Shown one piece after another: positions 45,583-58,920 of a stretch of 64,000 nt of DNA. The stretch comes from Castanea sativa (Eukaryota; Streptophyta; Magnoliopsida; Fagales; Fagaceae). Location: positions 83,520,001 through 83,584,000 of the forward strand of contig NC_134013.1 of the NCBI RefSeq assembly GCF_040712315.1, in the 5' to 3' direction. Numbering within the stretch: the first letter of the stretch is position 1; each line of letters starts with the position of its first letter. The notes under the pieces are model-generated. The model saw nothing but the letters and a program-made list of their open reading frames with translations. It was not told the DNA's origin and did not search any database. A program made the position numbers and the translations under genes.

Positions 45583-46410
45583 TGTAGGGAGGATAGGCCT
45601 AATAGTGTATACTCGGCCGGGGGCCCGGTTCGAGGATGCCCAATTGTCCGAGGACGCCCAATTGTCCGAGGACGGGGAAGATGTTGTTATAGAGATCAGC
45701 ATTGATAAACAGAGAACAGGGTTTAGTTACAATGGTCCGAGGAGGGGGCCGAGGAGAGATGCCTCCTCGGCTGGGTGTGTCAGAGGTTAGAAGGTGTGGT
45801 CTGTCCCCTTAGAAGCAATGTTCCAGGAGCTTCTATTGATAAGTGTATACATTGTGACAGAATAGGACAAAGAAAAGCTATGAAATATCTAAGAGAAAAC
45901 TGCTACTACCGCATTGAATGCTTTATAGCTAACTCTCTAGCTGCATTAATGAGGAAGTGATACCTGAGCAGCAATTTTCAGCTTTACAGCTACTCCCAAA
46001 AACTTCAGGATGGTGCTGATGGGACAAGGATAAATACCAGCAGTCTAATTTACACGTGGAGGGTAGAGATAGAGGGGGAAGATAGTATAAAATGGAGAAA
46101 GGACCTAGAGGATGGGGATCGGAGAAAAGGAGAAAAAAAAAAACATTGTAGACTGAAGAACAATATTTGTAGTTTGTCCCTAAGTGAGATAAATAGAAGA
46201 ATTAGCCTCCTTGGATTGGGTCCAATGATGATTTTCCTTATATAAAATTGTTTCATCTTTACTTTATTGTCATCTTGGCCCACTGTGATTGTTATCTAAA
46301 CTCATCAGAACCAAGATTTCCAACCCACTCTCTATAAATTCATTATATTGGGCTCTTTGGGCCTATTCCCTTTCCTCTTTTGGGTCTGGGTATTAAATTG
46401 TGTCCCTACA
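45583..46410. mobile_element. Solo LTR (828 bp)
   Basis: Perfect 8-bp inverted ends, TGTAGGGA and TCCCTACA, are flanked by TGGGA (45578-45582) and TGGGG (46411-46415), a 5-bp target duplication with one mismatch. A TATA-like AGTATAAAATGG lies near 46085. A short internal duplication, GCCCAATTGTCCGAGGA, occurs near 45638-45672. No internal retroviral-type genes accompany it, so it is a solo LTR from recombination. The coding-like frame at 45548-45790 is LTR sequence. Confidence 0.75.
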
Positions 46411-46415
46411 TGGGG

Positions 46416-47956
46416 CTTAGAACCAAAAACTTGAAATTAATTCCAAAATTTTGTACATTAGAGAAATAAGTTGAAAGAGAGATAATAATAAATAAAAAAT
46501 ACTCATAGTAAATGAATTATACTAGCTCATGTGAAATTTCCATTGATCCGTGGGCTTTTGAAAGTCGAGACCCCCCACTCCTACATATTTTAATCAATAT
46601 GATATTGAGAGCTACCCACCTTAATTTGATGGATAGGGGTGCCCTTTAACCCATGAGCGAGGGGCAAGCATCAATTGTCAAACTCCTTTCTAGAAATATA
46701 TTTCAAAGACCTTAGATTTACTAAATCAAAAGATTAGCATGAGAAAATTGGTAAATTACCAAATTTGTCCAAAAAGCACTTAAACCTTTAGGAAATTATA
46801 TGAATTTATTGTAATCACTTAACCATTATTTTAAACACTCCCCACACCTGGGCCTAGGATCTTCCTTAGTAAAAGCAGTCCAACATGTGGAATATTTAAC
46901 TTTTTTTAAATGGAAGGCAGAACATAGATAGTGTTCGAATTTTAGGACTATTGTTGTGGATTCCGTTTTGTTTAGGTTAGAAGAGCTAGAAAATACCATA
47001 CTGGTAAGCAAATCGGAACAAGAAACGCGCTTATTCCACCTCAGTTTAAATTGTGGTCAATTCTAGATCATTTGGCCAATTCTAATTCATTCAGGTCAAA
47101 TTTCGATTTGGTTCTCTTTTTAAACAAAACAAAACAAACATAAAACTATGTTGTTTTGATTTGATTATTATTATTTCATTGATGATAGTAAAATATGAGC
47201 GTTAAATATGTTTGTGTGTGTGTGTGTATAACCATTTTCTTTAATACCTTTGTTGCATCAATTTTCAAAAAATTTAAGTTTCTAAGAAATGATGAATTTA
47301 ATCACATAAATATTATTAGAACAAAAACACCATGGCATTGGGTTAATTTTCTGGCAGCAACCTTGTGTCCTTTCTACATTGAATACAATGAACTTTCATT
47401 TTGTTGATAAATATGATATGGTTAGAATTTATGATGCGCCTTCTATAAAAATTGCTCTTTAATTATCATCAGTTAAAGACACTAATAAGATTGCTTAATA
47501 TTAAGAAAAAATGGCATCAAACTTATTAAGAGGATCGTATAGCCTTACAAAGAGATATTTAAAAACTTCCAAACATGCTTGCGCCTCTAAATTCAACTCT
47601 AAAGGAGAATTATTACCATTATAAGCTATCTTGCCGTATTATGCAATTTTTCAATTGAAAAACACCATTCAAAGCCTTATGGGTGAAAACTGACAAGACA
47701 AACTAAAGAGAGACTAGGAAAATGTTAGAATACAAAAAATGACTTAGGATATATTGTTACAAATTCCATTTGGCCTCTCAGAAATTTACATTAAAATGAA
47801 ATTATGTGATAGCCACATCTCAGGCAGACATAAACTGATAAACGCAATAAAGAAATTGGTAAGCAAGTTCAACCATTATTTCTCAGTCATCTATATCACA
47901 ACATGTTGTTGATGGATATTACATTGCTACTTTATATGTGCTTTCTTGCTGAATAA
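46416..47956. other. Intergenic, nothing recognised
   Basis: AT-rich DNA with no conserved frame found. Confidence 0.45.
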
Positions 47957-48034
47957 AAAAAGAAATTAAACCATCAAAACTCGATTGCACCCACATGAGG
48001 GTGCAATCGAGTTTTGATGGTTTAATTTCTTTTT
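47957..48034. ncRNA. Perfect 36-bp inverted repeat, possible small-RNA hairpin
   Basis: The left arm (47957-47992) ends CATCAAAACTCGATTGCACCC and the right arm (47999-48034) begins GGGTGCAATCGAGTTTTGATG. All 36 positions pair, with loop ACATGA. The stem is long enough to be a Dicer substrate in plants. There is no sign of a protein. It may be a very young MIRNA- or siRNA-type locus or a mutational palindrome. Whether it is transcribed is unknown. Confidence 0.4.
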
Positions 48035-48208
48035 GTACACAATGAATGATAATATTTCCAAAAATATCACTTAAATTAAATAAAAGTTAAAGATAAAAAA
48101 ATTACTCAAAATAAGTTATCAAATAGAAACACCCACAAATTACTTACATTTACCCAAATATCCAAATATCACCAATATATTTTTCAGCTGGGCAGTTTTA
48201 TTATTATT

Positions 48209-48300
48209 ATTTATAAGTTACACACAAACTCAATGAGTCTAAGTCCCCATTCTCCACCCAGTACTTATAAGAAGGCGAGGTGCCAGTTGAGCTAACACTT
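48209..48300 (-). mobile_element. tRNA-derived SINE fragment, family C copy 2
   Basis: Read on minus: AGTGTTAGCTCAACTGGCAC, CTCGCCTTCTTATAAGT and GGTGGAGAATGGGGACTTAG. It shares the TAGCTCAACTGGCACCTC head with the copy at 9841-9939. Confidence 0.5.
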
Positions 48301-48471
48301 ACAAGTTATAGTGAACTAATTTATTGAATACATGTCATTTCTTGCATTTTTATTTTATTTTTGGCTAGGATTGCCATCTCTTACATTTGAATATATGCTA
48401 AATCAGTTGTGCCATTTTGATTAATTAATTTACTTTAGTCAAATTTTTTTTTTTTTTCCTCTCTCGCCAAA

Positions 48472-49459
48472 GAGTATCCACATCAATTTGTCTAAATTTT
48501 TTTGTCTATTTTCCACTAAGAACCTTTTTTTTTTAATTTTATACAATTACTTTTACAAAACACATCAGAATGTTTATTTAACGCTTCATTTTAATTAAAT
48601 AATCATTTTTAAAATGTTTTTTTACCTTTAATTTCTCTGTTTCTCTCTCATCCCTCAGGTCTCTTGTTTTCTCCATTCTCTCTATTCTCTCCTTCTCTCA
48701 TTTCAATGGTCTCTCTCCTCTCTTCATCCACTCATCTCTCAGCTCCCTCATCTCAAACATCTCGCTCCTCTCTACTCTTTTGCATAGCCATCCTCATCCT
48801 CCCTTTCTCTCAACCATCAACCCACCACTATCCTTTACCTTTTTTCTTGATCTAACGCAGCCAAGACCCCAACATTTCTCTCTTTCAATCTGATCAGCAA
48901 CAACACGAAATCATAGGTTTTTTTAGGTTGAAAGCTTTTATCGCTTGATCTCACCCTTGACCCAAACATGGGTTTTTAGGTTGAGGTGAAACAGGTTTTT
49001 TGGGTTGAGACAAAGATTCTATTGTGATTTTCCTTTGAATTTGGTTTGCATCTTTGTTTATTTTGGGTTGATTTTAGGTCAATGTTGTGTTTAATTATAA
49101 GTTGTTGTGATGGGTTGCAGTGGTGATGGTGGGTGGTGCTAGGTTGCCGTGGTGGGTGCTGCTATTGCGGTGGTGCTTGGACAGTGGTGGGTGGTCGATC
49201 AGTTCTGTTCGATTTAGAGGAAGAGGGAGAGCGAGAAAGAGTAGTCAGATGGAGAAAGAAGAGAGGTGAGACAAAAAAAATATAAAATAATGAAATACAC
49301 AACGATAGTAATCGTGTAAATATACATGGTTACTATAGCAATTATGTAAATTTACATAACTTTAAACCAATTGATGTGGAAGAATTTTGAAAAATTTTGG
49401 AGGTTAAATATACACAATTGGACACATTTTGTATTTTGCATTCGCTGGTGTGAATGCTC
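48472..49459. mobile_element. ~1-kb inverted-end element, same family as 60152-61278
   Basis: The left end is GAGTATCCACATCAATTTG; the right end, read on minus, is GAGCATTCACACCAGCG. The interior has a CT-rich stretch (48640-48840) and a GT-rich stretch with GGTGATGGTGGGTGGTGCTA near 49120. The same CT-then-GT plan is seen in the element at 60152. There is no clean target duplication here. Confidence 0.55.
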
Positions 49460-50977
49460 TAAAAGTGACGAGGACTTCTAAATTTTTAATTGCTTGAAGA
49501 AGAAGAGGGTGTTCCAAGAGTGCGCTAGAAGCGACCAAAGTCCTTGATTTAAGGGTATCATATATCATATATATATATATTTCTAATCAAATGAATCCTT
49601 ATTGGAATTCTAGCTGTAAAGTTCGTACAATGAACAAAACTACGTAATATATTGACTACATATATATGGCTATGCTGTTAATTAATTAGTTCACATGGCT
49701 AATGATGTTTTATTATAATGGACTTTGGTGATACTGATTTGTATTAGAAGCTATTTCTTTTGTTCATTGACCCTGGCTTTTTTTTCTTTTTTTCTTTTTT
49801 TTGGAGAAGAATTAACATGCCTAACCTATCTGTACGTTAAGTGTACTCATGTATGTCATTGTTCTCTCTCCATTGGAAAATGTTTATCATAAATATATAT
49901 ATAGAAAAAATATATATTTTCATAGCTAAATTAACAACATCAATTTTATTAATAATGTATCTTGTGGAGCAAGCATTTAGACAAATAATAATCTAATGAA
50001 TTAGTTTGCATTTGGGATAGTCAATTAGCCATGCATTTTTTTTTATAATTTTATTTAGTTAAAAAAATAAAATATATAAATGTACAATTCTACATAAAAT
50101 TGAGAATTTAAAAAATTATATAACTGGAGTAAATAAAATCAGATGACGAATACATAACTCAATTGAGATTAACACTCAATTTGCTTTTGTATCTTATAGT
50201 TTACACAAAACCCGAAGTGGAAAGTTGTCAACCTTTGGAGATGTGACTTGTGAGGCATAACAACTTTCATCTTTGTACTAGCAAGCAAAGCATATAAATC
50301 AAAATCTTTCATGGGAATCCTATGCTTTTAAGTGCATTAAATCACCAAAACTACCCAGCCATAAGATTCTTCTGGGTTTTAGTACACTATCCCTCTCTTT
50401 CTTTCATATGCAAGTTCCTCAATTGTCAAGGTTATGCAAGAAACAGAAAGCATGTCAAGCAACAATAATTAACATTACGTTTAGTTTAGGGTGGAAAAAG
50501 AGAAGAAATAAAATGGGTGGAAAAAAGGGAGAGAAAGTCACATTGAGAAAAAAAAAACACTAAACAATGCCCACTTTTTCATTCTTCTACTTTAGTAATA
50601 CCCTAATAAGGGATAATAATAATTTACTCTTTATCATTCTATATATGATGAAAAGTATACATATTTTCTATCCTCTCAATTTTTTTTTTATCATCTCAAT
50701 ATTTTATATCATTCCGCTTTTTCATCGTCCTATCCAAACAAAATTTAAATAGGTATAGCAAGTAGAAACCACTCAATCAAGCATAGTTTAAAATTGAAAG
50801 TAAACATGAAGGAGCTTAATAAAGCCATAAATTAATAAGCAATGTTTAGGGCTGTTTGATAACAGTGTTTAAGTATCGGTGATCAAAATGATGTAAAAAT
50901 TGTGATTTCAAAAATGTTTTGAAAATATTTGTTTGAAGTATTAATAATATAAAAAATTTATTTGGCACCATATTTCA

Positions 50978-51019
<42 letters not shown>

Positions 51020-52590
51020 CAATGCGTATTATTAAAGAAGGCTATTCAAAGGACCCTCATTGCTCGAATAGCCAACAAGATCAACGCCACCCACTATGCA
51101 AAGTAAGTGGGAGACCGTTCACAAAAGAGACTTTTCTCGTTTTTTAAAATGTGAAAAAATATGATTGTATGTTTAATATATGTGTCTTTTTTTATAATAA
51201 AAAAGTGATGATTGTAGAGTTAAAAAATAATATTTTATTAAAAAAAGAGGAAAAAAATTAGTAAAAAGGTGGACTAATTAAAAAAGAGAAAAAAAAAATA
51301 GTGTTATCAATAAGCCTCACAATTTAACTTACTTATAAAGACCACTCAGCGATAAATGCCAGTTTTTTCTCACAAAAAAATAAAGATTTTACTAAAATAT
51401 TTTTGAAAAAAAACTTTATCCAGAGGTGAAAAAGTTTTATAATTTTTTTAATTTTCTATAAAATATTTTAAAAAATAAATAATTTACTGTGTACCCTGAA
51501 CCCAAAAAAATAATACTTTTGTAACTCAAATGTAAGTCCTTGAAAATTGAAAAACGAAGCAACGAGAAGGGTAGGTTTGTTTGACAACGAGGGCTAGAAT
51601 TCTACTTTTGGACCTAGGAAAGGCAGTGTTTTTGGGGGGTAACCCGCATCATTCAAGCTTTGTAGGGGCTGTAAACCTTTGTTAGGACAGTGTGGGTCCC
51701 ATCCATGTGTGCACATGCGTGTGTTTGTGTGTGCGTGCGGCTTTGCTTAATTGCAGCGCCTCTACTCTCACAATCTTATATATTTCTTCTGCTGTGCTCG
51801 TGCTTTGTCAAAATCGTATGTGCTGTCCATTGTTCAATCTTTACTCTCCAAACTCCAAAGACGCGTGGATACACTCCTCCTGTACTTGTACCCTAGAAAT
51901 AGCTAAGCCTTTTAATTATTTATTAAGAGGCTAAAACCTAGGCCATGTGGTCCTATTGAAGTCCAATAAAAATAGCCGAAATTCTGGACTCTATGTTTTA
52001 TTGTTAATTTAGTTTTTATATTTTAGTAATAATTAATTCGATCTTTTTAATTTATAGTTTATTTAGTTTTTATTGTCAATTTAATAATGAAAATTGATGG
52101 TAAATTGAAAATAATAGGAAATATTGACTTTTACTAAAATGTATAGACTAAATTAACATTGACTTTAAAATGTAGAGACCAAAGTGATATTTTTGTCATA
52201 AAAGTATTGTATTTTTGAAAAGAATTAAATTAAAAAATGTAGTGTGTTGGTTAATTTAATCACGTCCTTAACAAATCTAAAAAATTGTAGTTTCAGAGTG
52301 TGCGCTTGAATGATTTTTTCCTCAAATTTCTTTTGTTTATTGAATAAAGGTATAGTTATTGGAAAGAAATAAAACTTTTAGGAGTTGTAACTTGTAAGTA
52401 AACATGCTAATAAGAGCAAGAAAAAAAGAGTTATAAAGAAGTTGAAAGATAATAGATGTATAAAAAATTTGTCCTTTTAAGGACAAATTTTTCTTTAAAA
52501 ATAAAATAAATAAATAAATGAAGAGAAGAAGTTTGTATACAACTATAAGACAAAGAATATCATTATTAATAATTTCACATATATATATAT
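49460..52590. other. Intergenic, nothing recognised
   Basis: AT-rich DNA with (TA)n tracts at 50982-51016 and T/A runs. The open frames at 51690-51934 (+) have no identifiable domain. Confidence 0.4.
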
Positions 52591-52593
52591 ATA

Positions 52594-53361
52594 GAGGGGT
52601 GGTATCAAGAATTTTGTTTAGGGGATCATTAAGAAATTTAAATTAAAAAGTTTTTAATTAAAAGAGAACTTAAATATATCGAGTTATCGACAAAAAAAAA
52701 ACATGAATTTTTACAATTTCCTTCTACAAGTTTTCAAATTTTGAATTATTACATGAAATTTATTCTTTTAAGTTCGTCTAAATTTTTTTTAAGTAGTTGT
52801 TATTATATATTTGTCATTGTTTTTATAAAAATATTTTAAACTAAATGATTAAACTAAACTCATTGGCTCTATATTAATTATTGACGCACACAATCATACT
52901 TATTCATAAATAAAATAATTCACTATGTGTCTACTTAACCAATTAAATGCTTGAATAATCACTAACTTTACAATTTTTTTTCTTGAATTTTTCTAACTTT
53001 GTGACAAAAATTTATTGTAATATGATAACTATACACACTCATGTAACAAACCCTCTCTATTTCCCAATTATTTAATTATATAAAGTTATATTATATTTAT
53101 ATTGTACACTTAAACATTCACACACATCATTATTTACACAAATAACATTATAACAAAAAGCAATGCACACAATCAATATTAGGGACACTCATACACATAT
53201 AATTTAAATTTATAATAAAGAGTGACACTTACAATTCACAAACATTTACTTTTTCTATTAGAGTCAGAAATGCTTGTAATAGGGGTGTATAAGATTTTAG
53301 TTAGGGTGTGCAAAAATATTTTTAAGAAAAATTAATGCATTAAACTAATAAAAAAATCTAT

Positions 53362-53399
<38 letters not shown>

Positions 53400-53440
53400 A
53401 AGTCAAGGGCTTCACTTGAACCCCTGAACAAAGTGTAGTG
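52594..53440. mobile_element. Decayed DNA transposon ends (hAT-like), ~850 bp
   Basis: The left end reads GGTGGTATCAAGAATTTTGT then TTAGGGGATCATT. The right end reads CAAGGGCTTCACTTGAACCC then CTGAACAAAGTG. This resembles the TGGCGG...GAATTTT...AGGGG / CCCCT...GCCACT plan of the hAT at 23596, with decay. It has no coding capacity. Confidence 0.35.
53365..53396. repeat. (TA)n microsatellite
   Basis: About 15 TA units; a second short (TG)n/(TA)n tract follows at 53438-53466. Confidence 0.9.
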
Positions 53441-54879
53441 TGTGTGTGTGTATATATATATATATAGATTAATTAATTGAAACTAAGTATAAATATCTAA
53501 GTTACTGTTAATGCAAAATGAAAATATCTAAACCTAGTAGGAACTAGGAAAAATCTTTAAATATAATTTCTTATGTGTTGTACTTTAGATTTCTAATCCA
53601 ATTCAATTGTTTGACTTATAGTTGTAACTACTTACAAGGAAGCGGTATTGATCAATAAATCACATGATTGTACTGTATTTACCAATAAACCACATCATTG
53701 ACACATTATTGACCAATAAACTATAAAATTGAATCTAATTAGGGAACTGAAAGGTATATTAATTAAGAAATTGCATCTAAGTTTTGTCCTAAAATTATGG
53801 CCAAAATTTAAAATTTACAAAATGCAAAACATGCACGTTCATAAGTAAAGATTCAACTTCGTTTGTCATAAAAAGAAAAAAAAAAAAAAAAAGCACAAAT
53901 AATCATGTAGAACAAGCTAATGTTGTTAAGAAATGTTCAAATAATTATCTCTTAGATGTAAGATGAAAACAAAGAAGAGATCATATGCTAGCTATAAATC
54001 ATTTCATATTTCTTCTAAAACAAATCATTGCATTTTATTGAGAAGAAAAGCAACGAATATAACGGTTTAATTAATGACGGAAGAAAAAAAAATAGAGAAT
54101 CTTCAATTTATTTAGAATGCTTACATGTACAATTAATGTAGGGAGAATTACATAAAAAACCTAGACTTTATACCTTGTTTTATATTAGGTCCCAAGGGTT
54201 TAATTTGGACAACTAAAGCTTAAATTTATGTAACTGTGGACACCATTGATTAGACTTTATATTTCACCTAGGTAACTAGTTTTGATTTTCAAGAAGTTAG
54301 TTTCTCACTAGAATCTTTCTCTCTCTACTTTTTTTTTTTTTTTGCTAATTCTTTCTTTATCTACCTTGTATGTTAAATCAATGGCTACCAAATTGATACA
54401 TGAACAAGCCTCAGGTGAAATGTTGACTTCAATCAATAATTTCTCATCTTTCTACTGTTATTAATTAGCCTGAATAACATAAATGAATAACCAAGATAGA
54501 CATATGCTTCAAATTAAAAATATTTCATAAATTTGAGACTTTAATTGAGCTCACCATCCAGATGTCCCCAAAGGACCCCCAATAAATCATGTTAATAAAA
54601 TGAAAAGGTTTATAAATATGCAATAATATTGGTTATTGACTTGCAAGCCAATCCAAGATGGTTAGAAAGTTTGTCACCAAATTTCAACCTTACACATGTT
54701 AGTTTTCACATAAATTATATATCTTCCTCCATATTTTTGTAATTATAATAGAATTAATAGTAGGATATACGGTTGTTTATTGACTGGTGCAGCTGATTTA
54801 GAGAGGGTTTTTTTAGTTACACAAGCATCGTCGAAATCCTACAAATGCCAACCACCATAATCACTGTTAGATTGACTTT
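53441..54879. other. Intergenic, nothing recognised
   Basis: AT-rich DNA. I found no conserved frame or element boundary. Confidence 0.45.
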
Positions 54880-55742
54880 TGTTAGGTTCCAAGACCTTAG
54901 GGACTAATGTATTAGAACTTCAATGTGTAATGTGTTGGCAAACCATGATCAAAACATAGAGTCTAGTTTTAGGCTTGCTCAAAGTATGTTTTATTGTAAA
55001 GTTGGAATCGAGTGACTGCAGAATTTATTGGACTAAATCTGCAAGGCTCGATCGATCGAAAATTAGACTCGATTGATCGAACCATATGTAGATTTTTTTT
55101 CTGCAGAATTTCCAACTCAGTCTAAGCCCATTTGACATGGAGGGTTTTATATTTTACTTCACATATAAAAAGAAAAACCCAAACTACGTTTCATAGGCTT
55201 TTGATGTGCTGTGTGGTGAATCTCTTGTGAGATTTAGAGGTGTTTACCTTCATACACACTTAAGGTTATCACAATCAAGATTGATGTCAAAAACTTAGTA
55301 ATCACTTTAGTTGCTGCTTAAAGAACTTAAAGAAAATTTGAAATCTTTGAATAGAGTCTCAACGTCACAAGTAAGGAAACTTGTGGTTGCAATGGATCAA
55401 AGGAAAGAAATAGTTCGTGGACTCGGAGCTGTCACGTGGTCGTGGTAGTAAGTTTTCTACTCAATGTAGCAATAAGATGTCAGTGGTCTAAGTTTTATTG
55501 TACAAATTTCAATTTTTTCATAGTGGATCGGTTTTACCTTGAGGATAGCTAGGTTAAATCCTCCCTAGGTTTTTTGCTGGTTTGATTTTCCTGTGTCATC
55601 AGATCTTTGTGTTCTTCATATTTCCGCATTATATTTATTTTACATGTATTGGTTTAATCTAGTTTTAAATTAACAAACTTGTTAATCAACTTGGCTTAAT
55701 ATTATGTTAAACATATTGTGTTAAGGGGTCTAAAACTTAACA
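54880..55742. mobile_element. Solo LTR (863 bp)
   Basis: It begins TGTTAGGTTCC and ends GGTCTAAAACTTAACA, so the termini form a short TGTTA inverted repeat. The flanks ACTTT (54875-54879) and ACATT (55743-55747) fit a 5-bp target duplication with one mismatch. A TATA-like CACATATAAAAAG lies near 55160 and GCTCGATCGATCGAAAATTA near 55048. Copia-type LTR style. No internal genes follow. Confidence 0.75.
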
Positions 55743-55808
55743 ACATTCTAGTAAGATCAAGGCGATTTATCGTTGACATGGTTGTCAATTGCCACTTAGC
55801 ACTGTCAC

Positions 55809-55810
<2 letters not shown>

Positions 55811-55861
<51 letters not shown>
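55811..55861. repeat. (GA)n microsatellite
   Basis: About 25 GA units in an otherwise AT-rich context. Confidence 0.95.
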
Positions 55862-55864
<3 letters not shown>

Positions 55865-56106
55865 AAACAACCACCACAAATCTGCAAAATATCCCCAAAA
55901 AAATCAAAGATTAAAAACATAAAATCTCCCACATATGAAAATCTAAAATCTGAATATCAAAACTAAACATGATAAGATTTGAGACTTGAGACCTAACTGG
56001 GAGTATTCACCTTCGACAAACGAAGATTAAGGAGGAAACATTCAACTAGGCTAAGGAAAATGAAGATCTGAGATATTGAGAATCTGGGCTAAAGATCACA
56101 AATTAA

Positions 56107-56475
56107 GAGCATCAATATTGGTTGTAGTAAGCTATTTTACCACCTCGAACTCCAATTTTGTGCCTAGCATCAATGATGCCAAAGGTAATTTTTTTGCCTT
56201 CTTGCTACAGTGAATTGTCAAGACTAGCAACTCATTGTAGCAAGAAGGTATTAAAAAAATATTTTATCATTTAGTTGGGTTTCGTGGCAAAGAGGAAGAG
56301 AGCAGAAGTGAGAAAGAAATTAATAAAAAAATAATAATTGTGTTTGGTTGATGTAAAAAATAAGAAAATTGATATAGGATGTGTTATGAAATTGTGTGTG
56401 AAAACTTAAAATAGATAAATTAGTTTTTTAAGGTGTTAAATGTTAAAATTTTTAGTTTCATCGATGTAGATGTTC
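56107..56475. mobile_element. Tourist-like MITE, diverged sister of 1179-1554
   Basis: The left end GAGCATCAATATTGG and the right end GTAGATGTTC are imperfect inverted repeats. TAA precedes (56104-56106) and follows (56476-56478). Length is 369 bp against 376 bp in the sister. Both have TGCTACAGT near the middle. Confidence 0.7.
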
Positions 56476-57326
56476 TAAATAATGAAACTTTTAAAGAAAC
56501 ATTGTCAAATACCATTCTGGTTGACATCGAAATTTCAGACCATCTTCCCATCCATTGTGAACAACCTTATTTTACAATTCAATGGATGCAAAACCAGTTC
56601 AACTCGTCGGTCTGGATCAGTTCTTGTTCAACGATTAGGATTTAGGAATAGGTTTTTTTTTGTTGGGGGGGGGGGGGGTGAGGGTAGTTAAAAAGGTAAT
56701 ATCATTTTGAAAACACATTGATATTGTCCTGGTTTGGAGCAAACCTTGAACCCATTTTAAAAGCGCGTGGGGTTTAAGTTAATTTGGGATGCAATGTTTT
56801 CAGTTGAGATGTGCATGGTACGTGGAGACTGGAGACGTGGACCCGAGGATTTTAGTCATAAAATCCATGTTCCCATGTACTGCTGCTACTGACACCAAGT
56901 CAATTTGCAAGGATAGCCGTAAATCACGGGGGCAGACTGGCTCACTTGCTTTGCTTGGATTTTTGCTTCTCAATTCTTTGTACCTTAACCCTAAATTATG
57001 TCATACTTTATTGCAGTACGTGGACCTCACAAATTTTATAGGGTCCTACCTCCTTTCACACAACTGTTATATACCGCATATCCCTCCTTTATTGGTTTCA
57101 TAGAAAAATATTTAATGGATTTTGTGAATGTGTATCTTATAAGTACATAGTAATTTTTATTTTTGAAAAGAAAAAATTTAAGAATTGAAAAAATATTGAT
57201 AATTTTTTTAATTTTTGAGAAAATGTTTCTAAAAATAGATAGCTTAATGTGTATTCTTAGGACACACATTAACTGGACTCATGTTTAATTCCAAACTAAT
57301 TTAAAGATTCTTTTAACCACCGGACT

Positions 57327-57470
57327 CTTTTGGTATATTGGTCACTTTATAAGTATAAGTGTTTGTGAGGTGTGGAGAGTAAGGGTCGAGGTTCAAGTTT
57401 TTAGAGGGATCATTCACACACATATATACTTAGAGTAGGTTAGAGTAAAATTTCTATCTTATATTAAAAA
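57327..57470 (+). mobile_element. tRNA-derived SINE, family A copy 3
   Basis: CTTTTGGTATATTGGTCACT, TTTATAAGTATAAGTGTTTG, a box B-like AGGTTCAAGTTTTT and AATTTCTATCTTATATTAA, then a short A tail. It has the same order of blocks as copies 1 and 2. Confidence 0.7.
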
Positions 57471-58145
57471 GATTTTTTTAAAAAAATTCACTTCATATTG
57501 GTTAAAGAAATAATTCACATCTAATTTTACGCACATGACTTAGAAATTTGTTTTTGAGAGAGAGTTTTAATCTATGACGTTTGTGTTTTTATAATTGCTC
57601 TTTATTATTAGACCAAAATACCAGTTGAACTAATTAGAATCCACTACTTACTGACTTCGTATGAATAGTCTTATAAATTATTTAATGGGTTAAAAGAGAT
57701 AGTTTCAATATGGTTTGGAGCTACACTTTTTTGGGTTCTAAATGTTCATTTGGATGATCTTATTCCCAATACATTAGCTTAATTTGTTTATTTTATTTAT
57801 TATGCATGTAAAATTACAAAAGTATATAAATAAAATAAAGTTTTAACAATTAGTTCATAAGAAATTAGATAAATTAATGAAAACAAAATCATTCAAACGA
57901 GCTATTATTTCTAGATTATTATTATTATTTTCCACCACTTAATGATATATTTCATTTTGCAATCTCGTTTATAATATTAGTTAGAAAACTTTGGGATGCA
58001 TATAAGGATTCAAACTTAAGATGCAAATTGACTGGTGACAGTGGAATTCCATTGAGAATGATAATAGGTGATGGTAAACATATGCGAGGGAGTGATTGTA
58101 TTCTTACATAATTTAGACCCACCAAATATTGGTTGCTGCCTTGCT

Positions 58146-58146
<1 letters not shown>
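57471..58146. other. Intergenic, nothing recognised
   Basis: AT-rich DNA with no conserved frame. Confidence 0.45.

Positions 58147-58184
<38 letters not shown>
58147..58184. repeat. (TA)n microsatellite
   Basis: About 19 TA units immediately before a truncated 1-kb-family element. Confidence 0.95.
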
Positions 58185-58189
<5 letters not shown>

Positions 58190-58198
58190 GGTTCTTTA

Positions 58199-58633
58199 GA
58201 GTATTAGCATTCAGTTTCTAAAAGAAATTCTCATTTTATCATTTCAAAAGTTACTTTATTTATTATATCATATTATTTTACGACACACCCAACATCCTAA
58301 ACTCTATTTTTTTGCTACTTTATTTTGAATATTCCTTTTTATTATTTTTTTACTATTTCTCTCTCTCTTCCTCTTCCTCTCTTTCTCCCTTTTTCTCTTA
58401 AGCAACCAACAACCACCACATCATAGTGCCAATGTGCCAGACACACCAAGCAAAACCACCAGACACCCCAAGCAAACCCATACCCACACACAACGCCCAA
58501 ACCGACAACCCACACACACACAAAACCCAAACCCATAAACCCACTAATACCAATCAACCACAACCTCACCAAACCCACCACCCTGGCAACAACCCACCCC
58601 ACCACTACGGTTACTACTACTACTTAAAAATTT
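58199..58633. mobile_element. Partial copy of the ~1-kb inverted-end element
   Basis: It starts GAGTATTAGCATTCAG, has the same CT-rich stretch (58356-58400) and a CA-rich stretch with CACCAAGCAAAACCACC. The right half is absent; a MITE lies at the break. The reading frames found in this low-complexity DNA are not genes. Confidence 0.45.
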
Positions 58634-58920
58634 GACATAACTACATATTTTGAAAATCTAATTGTTGAATTACATGCTTTTAACACATATATAAAATTTC
58701 GTGTGAATTGGATTTTATTTACTATTCAATCTATAGATTTATTTTTTATGCATAATTTTAGACTACATAAATTTGAAATTTAAACATTTGAGTGATAATA
58801 TAGTTATTGGTCTTTGATATTTTAAAAATTTGCAAATATGGAGAATATAAGAATAAAACATAATCCAACAGTGGATTTGTCAAAATTCACATCTAGTAAA
58901 AAGATATTAAATGAAATTTT
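58634..58920. mobile_element. MITE (TTGGATTA family) copy 3
   Basis: The left arm has CATATTTTGAAAATCTAATTG then TTGAATTACATGCTTTTAAC. The right arm has CATAATCCAACAGTGGATTT and AATTCACATCTAGTAAAAAG. This is the same orientation and block order as 21023-21330. Confidence 0.6.

Noticed and set aside
45548..45790. 80-codon frame with a repeated AQLSED motif
   Set aside because: It lies almost wholly inside the solo LTR; the repeat is a short LTR duplication, not a protein repeat.
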